A stretch of 64,000 nucleotides of DNA, taken from Microvirga sp. GTDB lineage: Bacteria > Pseudomonadota > Alphaproteobacteria > Rhizobiales > Beijerinckiaceae. Where the stretch lies: the NCBI GenBank assembly GCA_022241475.1, contig JAKOMT010000008.1:2188-66187 (forward strand). Direction: 5' to 3'. The notes below the pieces were generated by a model, which was not told the DNA's origin, made no database searches, and saw nothing but the letters and a program-made list of their open reading frames with translations. Shown here in pieces: positions 17,374 through 24,465 of the stretch (position 1 is its first letter; each line of letters starts with the position of its first letter). A program made the translations under genes and the position numbers.

Positions 17374-19168
17374 GGCCCACCGTGGGGGTGTTCGAGCCTT
17401 CGTCGTCGAAGGCCCGGGCGGCTGCGCGGGCCGCGCGCCCCAGCGACGGGTCGGACAGGCGGTCTTCTTCGGCGAGACGGGACATGCACGCGGCCGTCGA
17501 AATCAGCGCGACGGCGAGCGGGATCGCCGCCGGATCGCCCGCCGCGCATCCCTCCCGCACGGCCGTGACGCCCGCCTCGCGGATGCCGAGGGCGGCGAAC
17601 AGCTGGCCGCCATGACGCGCGACGTCGTCGAGCGCGGCCGCGCCGCACACCTTCCAGAACCGGCCCGGAGCGCGCAAGGCCCGCTTCGGCGCCATGGCGG
17701 AGGCCGCCGGCAGGACGGCGCGATAGGCGCGTCGCAGCGCCCGCTTGGTGTCTTTCGCGTTCCAGAGCTCGCTGTCGGGAAGCGCCGACGCGATATCGGG
17801 CGCGCGCCCATGAAGGAACGGCGTCCTGCCCTCCACGCCGGCGGCCATGAGGGTGTGGTCGGCCCGGCGCAGGAGCGGCTCGAGGCTGAGAACCCGTTCC
17901 ACGGCGAGGAGAGCCTGCTTCGGGGCGAGACCGTCGACCAGGGATTGGATCCTCCGGTCGAGCCGACGCCCCAGAGCTTCGAAGGCGGTCGGGCCGAGGA
18001 GCGCGTTCAGGTAGCGCCCTCCCCCGCCGCCGAGATAGAACGCGCCGATGGCCCGGCGCAGGTTTTCGGACGTCGGGTCGAAGGCCCGATAGCTTTCGTA
18101 TCCGCCGAAAATCTCATCGGCCCCTTCGCCGAGCAGCAAAACGGTGGCGCCCTGCGCCCGCGCCGCCTCGCCGAGCGCGTAGTAGAGCGGCAGGCTCGAC
18201 ATCCGGAAGGGCTCGCCATTGCGTCGAGCCGCTTCGACCAACCCGGTCATGTATCCCGCCTCGTCGATCGGCATCGCCTTGTGACGCCAGCCGCCGCTCA
18301 CCGGATCGCCGCCGAGACCCAGTTCGGCGAGGCTGCGCACGCCGTCGTCGTTGTCGGGGATCGACAACGAAAGCGTGCGCAGGTCGGACACGCCGAGTTC
18401 GCGAAGCTCATGAGCCAGAATGGACGAATCGAGCCCCCCGCTCAGCGCGAGGCCGAGGGGGCGATCGGAGACGAGGGTGAGCGCGACGGATTCGTGAATC
18501 GCCGCACGCAGGGCGCCGTCGTCGAAGGCGTGAAACGCGCAGACGCGCCGGGGAGCCGGCGTTCGCTCGAGGACCGCCCCTCGGGGGCCAACGCGAAGTT
18601 CTTCACCCGGATCCAGCTCGCGCACGCCGCAATACAGCGTGCGGCGGTCGAGCGTGCGTCCGAAGGCGAGGATTTCGTGCAGCGCCTCGAGATCGACCTC
18701 GACGCCGTCTCCTTCGGCGAGCAGCGCCGGCAGCTCCGAGGCGAAGGCGAAACCATCGTCTTCGCTTCGCACGAAGAGCGGTTTGATGCCGAAGCGATCG
18801 CGCGACAGACGCAGGCCGCCGCGCCCATCCAGGAGCGCCAACGCGTGCATGCCGTCCGCCGCGCGCCATTCCTCGCCGGCGAGGGCGGACGCCTCGCAAG
18901 CCCCGCCGCCCGGCGCGAACCCGCCCTCTCCCGCAGCGTAGACCTCGCCGTTATACGCCGCCCGCAGGTCGTCGTTCAGAACGAAGGGCAATTCGGCGTC
19001 AGGCGCCGACCGAATCCGCAGACGGCGCATCCCGATCACCGCGTCGCCGGCCGCGGCGAGGCCGCCTCCGTCGGGCCCGCGATGGGCGAGCGCCGTCAAC
19101 ATCCGCTCGACCCGCGCTCGCGCCGCCGCTCCGTCGCCCGAGACGAGCGCTCCCGCGATTCCGCACAT
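17354..19168 (-). CDS. asnB: Asparagine-synthetase-like glutamine amidotransferase
   Basis: The 604-residue protein combines an N-terminal class II glutaminase domain with an AsnB-type synthetase domain. The glutaminase nucleophile C2 is present (MCGIAGAL), with R30 of HRGPDG, N73/E75 of YNGEVY and D105. The synthetase half has the PPi-loop SGGLDSS at 243-249 and GEGADEIFGGY at 347-357. It should activate a carboxylate with ATP and convert it to an amide using glutamine. It starts 2 nt after the methyltransferase stop in the cluster. Relatives in beta-lactam pathways lose the N-terminal cysteine, so its presence favours amide formation. It may act on a pathway intermediate rather than aspartate (inference). 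Confidence 0.9.
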   Translation of the reverse strand: MCGIAGALVSGDGAAARARVERMLTALAHRGPDGGGLAAAGDAVIGMRRLRIRSAPDAELPFVLNDDLRAAYNGEVYAAGEGGFAPGGGACEASALAGEEWRAADGMHALALLDGRGGLRLSRDRFGIKPLFVRSEDDGFAFASELPALLAEGDGVEVDLEALHEILAFGRTLDRRTLYCGVRELDPGEELRVGPRGAVLERTPAPRRVCAFHAFDDGALRAAIHESVALTLVSDRPLGLALSGGLDSSILAHELRELGVSDLRTLSLSIPDNDDGVRSLAELGLGGDPVSGGWRHKAMPIDEAGYMTGLVEAARRNGEPFRMSSLPLYYALGEAARAQGATVLLLGEGADEIFGGYESYRAFDPTSENLRRAIGAFYLGGGGGRYLNALLGPTAFEALGRRLDRRIQSLVDGLAPKQALLAVERVLSLEPLLRRADHTLMAAGVEGRTPFLHGRAPDIASALPDSELWNAKDTKRALRRAYRAVLPAASAMAPKRALRAPGRFWKVCGAAALDDVARHGGQLFAALGIREAGVTAVREGCAAGDPAAIPLAVALISTAACMSRLAEEDRLSDPSLGRAARAAARAFDDEGSNTPTVGHGVAFV

Positions 19169-19170
19169 CC

Positions 19171-19956
19171 TCAGCGCTCGCGCTTCGAAACCGCTTCGAA
19201 GACGTAGCAGGTCGTCTCCTTGGCGTTGGGGAATGCCCGCGCGCTCGCCCTACGGAGCGCGAGTTCGCCGAATTCCGCCTCGCTCGCGAGGGCGAGGACA
19301 TCCGCGTCGTCGAACCGGCTCTCGCAGCCGCGACCGCGATACCAGGAGAGTAGAATGGTCCGGTCGATTTCGCCGTGCGGCAGCAGGCATGTTTCGAGGA
19401 TCTCGCCGGCGGCGGGGAAATCGATCGTGCGCGTGCTCTCGTCGTAGAAGGCCGCGAGGGTCTGGCGGCGTCGGCCTTCCTCGATCATCCGCTCGTCCAT
19501 CGGGTAGAAGCCGAGTTTGATCGAGGCGTGTAATGTGCCGCCCTCGCGCAGCAACGCCAGCATGCCGGAGAACGCGCGCACGGCCTCCTCGCGCGTGAAG
19601 CGGTTGACGAGGCGATCGGACAGGACCGCGTCGAAGCGCCCGCGCAACGTGGCCGGGATTTCGCCCGTGATGTCCTGCACGCGAATGTCGGCCCCGGACC
19701 CGACCACGTCGGCGAGATCGGCGCACATCTTCGCCGAAAAATCGAGCACCGTCGCGGACAGTCCGCGGTCGAACGCCGCCTCGACCAGGTCCTTCGTGCT
19801 GGCGCCGATGATCGCGACGCGGGCGCCCGGCGCGAGGCCCTCGAGGAAGATGTCGATCTCGGCGTCGGTGGGGCGCGCAGTCGCGCGGCCCTTGGTCCAG
19901 AACAAGCCTCCGACGAGATCCCAGGCCGAGGCTTTGGCGTTTTCTTGCGTGGTCAT
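19171..19956 (-). CDS. Class I SAM-dependent methyltransferase (cluster gene)
   Basis: The 261-residue protein has a Rossmann-type SAM-binding region: motif I is VAIIGASTKDL (about 47-57), a variant of the usual glycine loop, followed by ATVLDFSAKM and FDAVLSDRLVNRFT at the motif IV position. The C-terminus has SWYRGRGCESRFDD and a final CYVFEAV strand. No signal peptide or membrane helix is seen. The start at 19956 overlaps the stop of the homocitrate-synthase-like gene by one base (TGATG). The motif I differs from typical small-molecule methyltransferases, so another use of the fold is possible. The substrate is unknown. Confidence 0.75.
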   Translation of the reverse strand: MTTQENAKASAWDLVGGLFWTKGRATARPTDAEIDIFLEGLAPGARVAIIGASTKDLVEAAFDRGLSATVLDFSAKMCADLADVVGSGADIRVQDITGEIPATLRGRFDAVLSDRLVNRFTREEAVRAFSGMLALLREGGTLHASIKLGFYPMDERMIEEGRRRQTLAAFYDESTRTIDFPAAGEILETCLLPHGEIDRTILLSWYRGRGCESRFDDADVLALASEAEFGELALRRASARAFPNAKETTCYVFEAVSKRER

Positions 19957-21368
19957 CAGGCGGTCTCCCGGGTGAGCGTCAGGGGGTCCAGAAGGCTTTC
20001 GTTGTAGGCTCCTGCGCCGACGTGGTTCACGAACAGGCCGGCGCCGCCGAGGACGCGGTAGGAATGCTCCATGCCGGCCGGGATGAAGACCGAGGCGGGG
20101 CTCGCCAGCGAGAACGTGTCCTCGCCGAGCGAAATCTCGACTGAAAGCCCCGTGAGATCGGGCTCGTCGCCCATGAACAGAAACAGGCTGTCGCAGGTGT
20201 GGGCGTGACGATCCACGTGCCCGGGACCGTAAGTCTCCAGCTTCGGCACGCGGCGCACGATGCAATATTGCCGGCAGTCGGGAACGAAGCGCTCGTCGAT
20301 CATGACGTAGCGCTCTCCGGGCCCGTGCCGGTGATGGCGAAGTTCCGTCGCCGAAATGACCGGCGGCGACGTGACGAGCGCCTCCGGCGCCCGGTCGAGC
20401 GCGGGCTCGGCGAGCGCATGCGCCCGGCCCAGCCGCGCCGGATCGATCCACTCGTAGGCGCGCGGGTCACGCTGAACGGCGAGCTGGTGCAGACGCGCCC
20501 CATGAGTGAACGCGTGGCGGCCAACGACGGGCCGGCGCGCGTCGACGGGCGCTCGCGAATGCGCGGCGACGCGTTCGCTCAGGTCGTGCAGGAGGTAGGG
20601 CTGCGCGATGCGTCGTTCGTTCATGAAATCGAGGTTCGACAGCAGCGCGGCGAGGTCGACGACGCCGCAGCGCTCGCCGAGGCCGTTCACCGAGGTCGAT
20701 ATCCAGCTCACTCCTGCGTCCATGGCGGCCAGCGCGTTGGCGAGCGCCAGGCCGCGATCGTCGTGCAGATGCGCCTCGATCGGCGTATGCGGAAACGCCG
20801 CCGCGAGGTCCGCGATGCAGGCGCTCGTCTCTTGTGGAGCGAGAATTCCGACGGTGTCGGCGAAACAGATCCTGTCGGCCCCGGCGTCGAGCGCGGCGCG
20901 ATAGGCGGCCGCCGCGACGGACGCCTCGGTGCGGCTCGTATCCTCGACCGTGAAGCGCACGCGCAGGCCCAGCCGCACGGCCTCCCGCGTCGCCTCGCCG
21001 ATTCGCGCCAGCGCTTCGACGAGCGTCAACCGATGGCGCGTCGCGAGCGAGAGCGGCGACACGCCGAGGAATATGCCGACCCAGTCGGCGCCGGCGTCTG
21101 CCGCGGCGCGGACGTCGGCGAGCGTCGCCCGGGCGTGGCAGAGCAGATCCGAACCGTTCAGCGCCTCGCGAACGGCCCGGATGCGGGCGCGCTCGGCCTC
21201 GGAGGCGGCGGGATGCCCGCATTCGATCGTGTCGACGCCGAGTTCCGCGAGCAGCGCCGCGATCTCCGCGCTGGCGCGAGCGTCGAGATGTACGCCGGGC
21301 GCCTGGCAGCCCTCCCTCAGAGTCGCGTCGATGATGCGCGCGCGCGCGCTCCCGGTCCAGCTTCGCAT
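19956..21368 (-). CDS. Homocitrate/isopropylmalate-synthase-like enzyme fused to a cupin
   Basis: The 470-residue protein joins two parts. Residues about 10-314 form a DRE-TIM Claisen-condensing enzyme: DATLREG (14-20), HLHDD (200-204) supplying metal ligands, NGLGERCG (228-235), and the HCS/IPMS-type subdomain with YEWIDPARLG. Family members condense acetyl-CoA with a 2-keto acid to a 2-hydroxy di- or tricarboxylate. Residues about 340-470 are a cupin with HAH (388-390) and PAGMEH (430-435), so it probably binds a metal. The leucine-type regulatory domain of LeuA is absent. The fusion and the neighbours argue for a specialised pathway rather than leucine or lysine synthesis. The keto-acid substrate is unknown. 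Confidence 0.85.
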   Translation of the reverse strand: MRSWTGSARARIIDATLREGCQAPGVHLDARASAEIAALLAELGVDTIECGHPAASEAERARIRAVREALNGSDLLCHARATLADVRAAADAGADWVGIFLGVSPLSLATRHRLTLVEALARIGEATREAVRLGLRVRFTVEDTSRTEASVAAAAYRAALDAGADRICFADTVGILAPQETSACIADLAAAFPHTPIEAHLHDDRGLALANALAAMDAGVSWISTSVNGLGERCGVVDLAALLSNLDFMNERRIAQPYLLHDLSERVAAHSRAPVDARRPVVGRHAFTHGARLHQLAVQRDPRAYEWIDPARLGRAHALAEPALDRAPEALVTSPPVISATELRHHRHGPGERYVMIDERFVPDCRQYCIVRRVPKLETYGPGHVDRHAHTCDSLFLFMGDEPDLTGLSVEISLGEDTFSLASPASVFIPAGMEHSYRVLGGAGLFVNHVGAGAYNESLLDPLTLTRETA

Positions 21369-21408
21369 GGCCCTGCCGCCTCTTGCTTCAGATTGATTTC
21401 GAGCGCGA

Positions 21409-22215
21409 TCAGCGGCGTACGCCGCTGGCCGCCCAGACTCGGTGGGGAATGAGCAGCGGCTCCTCCGGGAAACGTTCGGCGAGAATCCCGGCGAGCGTGG
21501 CGTCGAAACGATCGGCGGCCTGCTCGTCGAGGCTCGCCTTCACCCCGGCGCTGGCGCGGATCCGCCCGCGCCACGCCTCATGCCCGTATGGTTGGGCGAC
21601 GTCGAAGGAGAAGGTTTCGAGAGCCTCGAAACCCGCTCCGGCGAGATCTCCGAGCCATTGCGGATAAAGCCCCGCGCCCCCACCCATCGTCCACGCCGGG
21701 TTGAACGCGAGGATCAGGCTCTCGGTCGCTTCGACGACATTGCCGGGCAGCGGAAGCCAGTCGAAATGCGCGATGACGATCCGCCCGCCGGGCGCGAGAA
21801 CGCGCGCGACCTCGCTCGCAGCCCTCGGGCGGTCGAACCAGTGCCAGCACTGGCCCGCGGTGACGAGGTCGAAGCCGGCGTCCGGCTCGTCGATCGCCTC
21901 CGCACGGCCCTCGCGATAGGTCACCGTAACGCCCGCCTCGCGATCGAGCTCCGCCGCCTGTTCGAGCAGAGCCGTCGCTGGGTCCGTGGCGACCACCTCC
22001 AGTCCGTGCAGCGCCAGTCCGCGAGCCACCGTCCCGGCGCCGGAGCCGATGTCGAGCGCGCGGCGCCCGGGGGCGATCCACCCACGGTCCGCGAGCGCGT
22101 CGAAAAATTCCGGCGGAAAGCCCGCGCGGAAGCGCCGGTAATCGACCGCAGCCTTGCCGAAATCGACCGATCGCCCGAACGCTTCGGTCGACGCGATGTC
22201 CTGTTCGCGCTTCAT
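21409..22215 (-). CDS. Class I SAM-dependent methyltransferase (cluster gene)
   Basis: The 268-residue protein is a clear class I methyltransferase of the methyltransferase-11/UbiE-like group: motif I LDIGSGAGT (54-62), an acidic end of strand 2 in VVATDPA, CWHWFD at motif IV and an APGGRIVIAHFDWLP post-motif. The N-terminus VDYRRFRAGFPPEFFDAL is typical of small-molecule methyltransferases. A strong AGGAG Shine-Dalgarno lies 8 nt upstream. It sits 21 nt after the phytanoyl-CoA-dioxygenase-like gene and 40 nt before the condensing enzyme, so it probably methylates a cluster intermediate, either a carboxylate (ester) or a hydroxyl group. The acceptor cannot be told from sequence. Confidence 0.85.
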   Translation of the reverse strand: MKREQDIASTEAFGRSVDFGKAAVDYRRFRAGFPPEFFDALADRGWIAPGRRALDIGSGAGTVARGLALHGLEVVATDPATALLEQAAELDREAGVTVTYREGRAEAIDEPDAGFDLVTAGQCWHWFDRPRAASEVARVLAPGGRIVIAHFDWLPLPGNVVEATESLILAFNPAWTMGGGAGLYPQWLGDLAGAGFEALETFSFDVAQPYGHEAWRGRIRASAGVKASLDEQAADRFDATLAGILAERFPEEPLLIPHRVWAASGVRR

Positions 22216-22236
22216 GCGATGAACTCCTCTCGAGCC

Positions 22237-22968
22237 TCAGAAATCCGCGCGATCGGTGGCGCGCAGCCCGGGCTGCGTCCGGTCGACGAACACCATGACA
22301 ACGCCCCAACGTGGTTCGGCCGAAAGGTTCGGACCGCTGCCGTGGACGAAATTGCGATGCCAGACGAGCGCGTCGCCCGGGTCGAGTTCGTAAGGAACGG
22401 GCTCGGCGAGGCCCTCGGCGCGCCAGTCGATTCCGGGATGCCACGGGTGATCGGGGATATCGACATGCGCGATTTCCCCCCGATCGTGGGAGCCCGGGCA
22501 GCCGATCAGGCAGCCGTTGCGCCGCTTTGCGGGCGTCAGCGCGATCCAGATGCTGACGGCGTTGGGATAATCGTATTTCCACAGCGCCTGATCCTGATGA
22601 AGCGCGACCTGGGTGCCGACCTCGGCGGGCTTCAGGAAGGCCGCGTGGAAGGTCAGACCGACCGGCGCGCCCACGAGACGCTCGGCCAGCTGGGGAAGAT
22701 GCGCGTCGGCGAAGACGCGTCTCCAGAATGCCTCGTCGTTCCAGTACAAGCGGCGAAGTTTGCGCGGTGTGTCCGTTCCGGGCTCGAACTCGGCCTCGAA
22801 GCCCGGACTGATGGCGCCGCCCTCATCGACGGCCGCCCGCAGCCATCTCCGCACGTCGTCGACGGCTCCGGGATCGAGAAGACCTCGAAGGGTCGCCACG
22901 CCGTTCACTGCGAAATCGTCTTCGAGCGACGGAAAAGCGCGGTGCGTATCGAACTCGGTTTCAAGCAT
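22237..22968 (-). CDS. Phytanoyl-CoA-dioxygenase-family Fe(II)/2-oxoglutarate oxygenase
   Basis: The 243-residue protein has the full non-heme iron triad: H124 and D126 in ALHQDQ and H209 in FVHGSGPN, with R220 in EPRWGVV as the 2-oxoglutarate anchor. The family hydroxylates or otherwise oxidises unactivated carbons, often in natural-product pathways (for example ectoine hydroxylase). The ATG at 22968 has AGGGA upstream in an AGGGATGATTTG context; a TTG precedes it by one codon. This is the first gene of the six-gene minus-strand run and faces the 371-bp divergent control region. The substrate is presumably a cluster intermediate, which is inferred from context only. Confidence 0.87.
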   Translation of the reverse strand: MLETEFDTHRAFPSLEDDFAVNGVATLRGLLDPGAVDDVRRWLRAAVDEGGAISPGFEAEFEPGTDTPRKLRRLYWNDEAFWRRVFADAHLPQLAERLVGAPVGLTFHAAFLKPAEVGTQVALHQDQALWKYDYPNAVSIWIALTPAKRRNGCLIGCPGSHDRGEIAHVDIPDHPWHPGIDWRAEGLAEPVPYELDPGDALVWHRNFVHGSGPNLSAEPRWGVVMVFVDRTQPGLRATDRADF

Positions 22969-23031
22969 CAAATCATCCCTATGCGAGAGATCACTCGATC
23001 AGGCCCATGGTTCGCCGGTGGAGAGACGCAG

Positions 23032-23095
23032 GCAGCGACGAGCCGGATCGCTGCTTCGCTGTCCGGATACCCACTATCCGCATTTCCCGATAGTG
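23032..23095 (-). repeat. Three inverted repeats in the leader of the minus-strand arm
   Basis: In RNA order the leader holds CACTATC (23095-23089 read on the minus strand) pairing with GATAGTG (23078-23072); CGGATA (23080-23075) pairing with TATCCG (23069-23064); and GCAGCGA (23054-23048) pairing with TCGCTGC (23038-23032). All arms match perfectly. The first two pairs share bases, so they cannot form together. None is followed by a T-tract. Confidence 0.55.
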
Positions 23096-23178
23096 AAGCA
23101 TTCACCCAATGCGCCAGCGACACTCTACGCGACTCGACGCATGGCGGCGGCGCGAGCGAGGTCGCCCTCGGTCCAAGG

Positions 23179-23208
23179 ATGATCAGACATGCAACATATA
23201 GTTGTCAA
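23179..23208 (-). promoter_or_regulatory. Candidate promoter of the minus-strand cluster arm
   Basis: On the minus strand a perfect -35 box TTGACA (23208-23203) is followed after 18 bp by GATCAT (23184-23179), four of six bases of the -10 consensus. The start site would lie near 23172, giving a leader of about 200 nt before the oxygenase ATG at 22968. Confidence 0.45.
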
Positions 23209-23214
23209 TCTGCC

Positions 23215-23243
23215 TTGACGCAATTTTTGCACGGGGCCATTAT
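23215..23243 (+). promoter_or_regulatory. Candidate promoter of the plus-strand cluster arm
   Basis: TTGACG (23215-23220) and CATTAT (23238-23243) are separated by 17 bp. They match the sigma-70 consensus in five and four of six bases. The start site would be near 23250, about 90 nt before the TauD-like gene. Its -35 box forms a GTCAA-N6-TTGAC inverted repeat (23204-23219) with that of the opposite promoter. Confidence 0.5.
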
Positions 23244-23339
23244 TCGAGCAATACGAGTAGCTGCGGCGTCGTCTCGCCGCACGATCCAGTCGCAATGCGC
23301 GCGCCGCTCTCGGCTGACATCCAACGAGGTCCTCCAGAC

Positions 23340-24443
23340 ATGGTTTTCGTCCGATCTCTTCCAGCGCTGCCGACGCTCGAAGCGCCTCCGGGAGATCCGT
23401 CCGTGCTGTGGCGCGCCCAGCGCGGCTGGCGCGCCGACTCGTTGACGCCCGCCGATTGGCGTCTCGGCATCCCCTCCGCCCTCGCGCACGACATCCTCGC
23501 ACGCGCCGCGCGCGCCTCGAGCGTCGAGGAAGCGGCCGCGGGCTGGCGGCCCGATTCCGCGGCCTCCGCGCTCCAGGAGCGGGTCGAGGCCCTGCTCGAA
23601 GGCGGGGTGGGCTTCTGCCTGATGCGCGGCCTGCCGCTATCCGGAGAGGCGGACGTCGACGAGCGCGCGGCGCTTCTCTTCGGGCTTCTGTTCGGGCGTC
23701 CGGTCTCCCAGACGAAGAAGGGCAACCTCGTCGCTCGGGTCGAGGATCTCGGGCACGACCTCTCCAAGCCGACGGTGCGCGGCCACCAGACCGCGGCTGA
23801 ACTCGCATTCCATTGCGACCGCGCCGACCGGGTCGTCCTGTTCTGCGTCAGGACGGCCCGAACAGGCGGACGCAGCAGGATCGTCAGCGCGCGGGCGCTG
23901 GCCGATACGCTCGCGGTGGAAGCGCCGCATCTAGCGGCCCGGCTGCGCAAACCCCTCCCTCAGGACCGCCGCGGCGAGGAGGCGCCGGGCGAACGGCCCT
24001 TCTCGACGATACCGGTCTTCAGCGAGCGCGACGGCGTGTTCGTCGCCAGATATCTGCGGCGCTTCATCCACGATTCACAGCGTCATCCCGACGCCCCCCG
24101 CCTTACGGAGGAGGATGTCGCGGCCCTCGACGCGCTGGACGCGCTGATCGAGCGCGACGGCATGGCGATCGAGATGCCGCTCGCGCCGGGCGACGTCCAG
24201 ATCCTCAACAACAACGTGGTCTTCCACGCGCGCACCGCCTTCGAGGACCATGTGGAGCCCGGGCGGCGCCGGCTGCTGCTGCGGCTCTGGCTCGCCCATT
24301 CGAGCGCGCGGCCGCTGCCCGACAGCTTCGCCGACCTCTACGGCGCCACGGAACCCGGCGCCGATCGTGGCGGGGTCTGGCCGGATGGCGGCCCACCGAC
24401 GCACGGCGCCCGCGGCGCGCCCGCCGTCCTCCTCACGCCGTGA
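23340..24443 (+). CDS. TauD/TfdA-family Fe(II)/2-oxoglutarate oxygenase
   Basis: The 367-residue protein has the TauD-type iron site: H158 and D160 in FHCDRAD, distal H296 in NNNVVFHARTAF and the 2-oxoglutarate-binding arginine in the RRRLLLRLWL stretch (about 309-318). GFCLMRGLP and FGLLFGRPVSQ in the N-terminal half are typical of the clavaminate-synthase-like subgroup that oxidises amino acids and small acids. I chose the ATG at 23340, though the frame is open from 23202, because the candidate promoter lies at 23215-23243 and a GAGG precedes this ATG. It is the first gene of the plus-strand arm, 22 nt before the ligase. The substrate is unknown. Confidence 0.87.
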   Translation: MVFVRSLPALPTLEAPPGDPSVLWRAQRGWRADSLTPADWRLGIPSALAHDILARAARASSVEEAAAGWRPDSAASALQERVEALLEGGVGFCLMRGLPLSGEADVDERAALLFGLLFGRPVSQTKKGNLVARVEDLGHDLSKPTVRGHQTAAELAFHCDRADRVVLFCVRTARTGGRSRIVSARALADTLAVEAPHLAARLRKPLPQDRRGEEAPGERPFSTIPVFSERDGVFVARYLRRFIHDSQRHPDAPRLTEEDVAALDALDALIERDGMAIEMPLAPGDVQILNNNVVFHARTAFEDHVEPGRRRLLLRLWLAHSSARPLPDSFADLYGATEPGADRGGVWPDGGPPTHGARGAPAVLLTP

Positions 24444-24465
24444 CCCTCGAACCCGGAGCCTGATC

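Larger units (their letters stand above)
22969..23339. promoter_or_regulatory. Divergent control region of the candidate cluster
   Basis: This 371-bp stretch separates the two divergent arms. It contains back-to-back promoter-like elements whose -35 boxes face away from a 6-nt spacer, and a minus-strand leader of about 200 nt with three stem-capable inverted repeats. I see no open frame with a ribosome site in it. No regulator gene is adjacent, so control would come from elsewhere. Confidence 0.6.

Noticed and set aside
17354..19168. Reading the AsnB-like gene as a beta-lactam synthetase
   Set aside because: The glutaminase cysteine and its supporting residues are intact, unlike in known ring-closing homologues.
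17285..19207. Plus-strand frame antisense to the AsnB-like gene
   Set aside because: The sense strand has all AsnB motifs; the antisense product has low complexity and no ribosome site.
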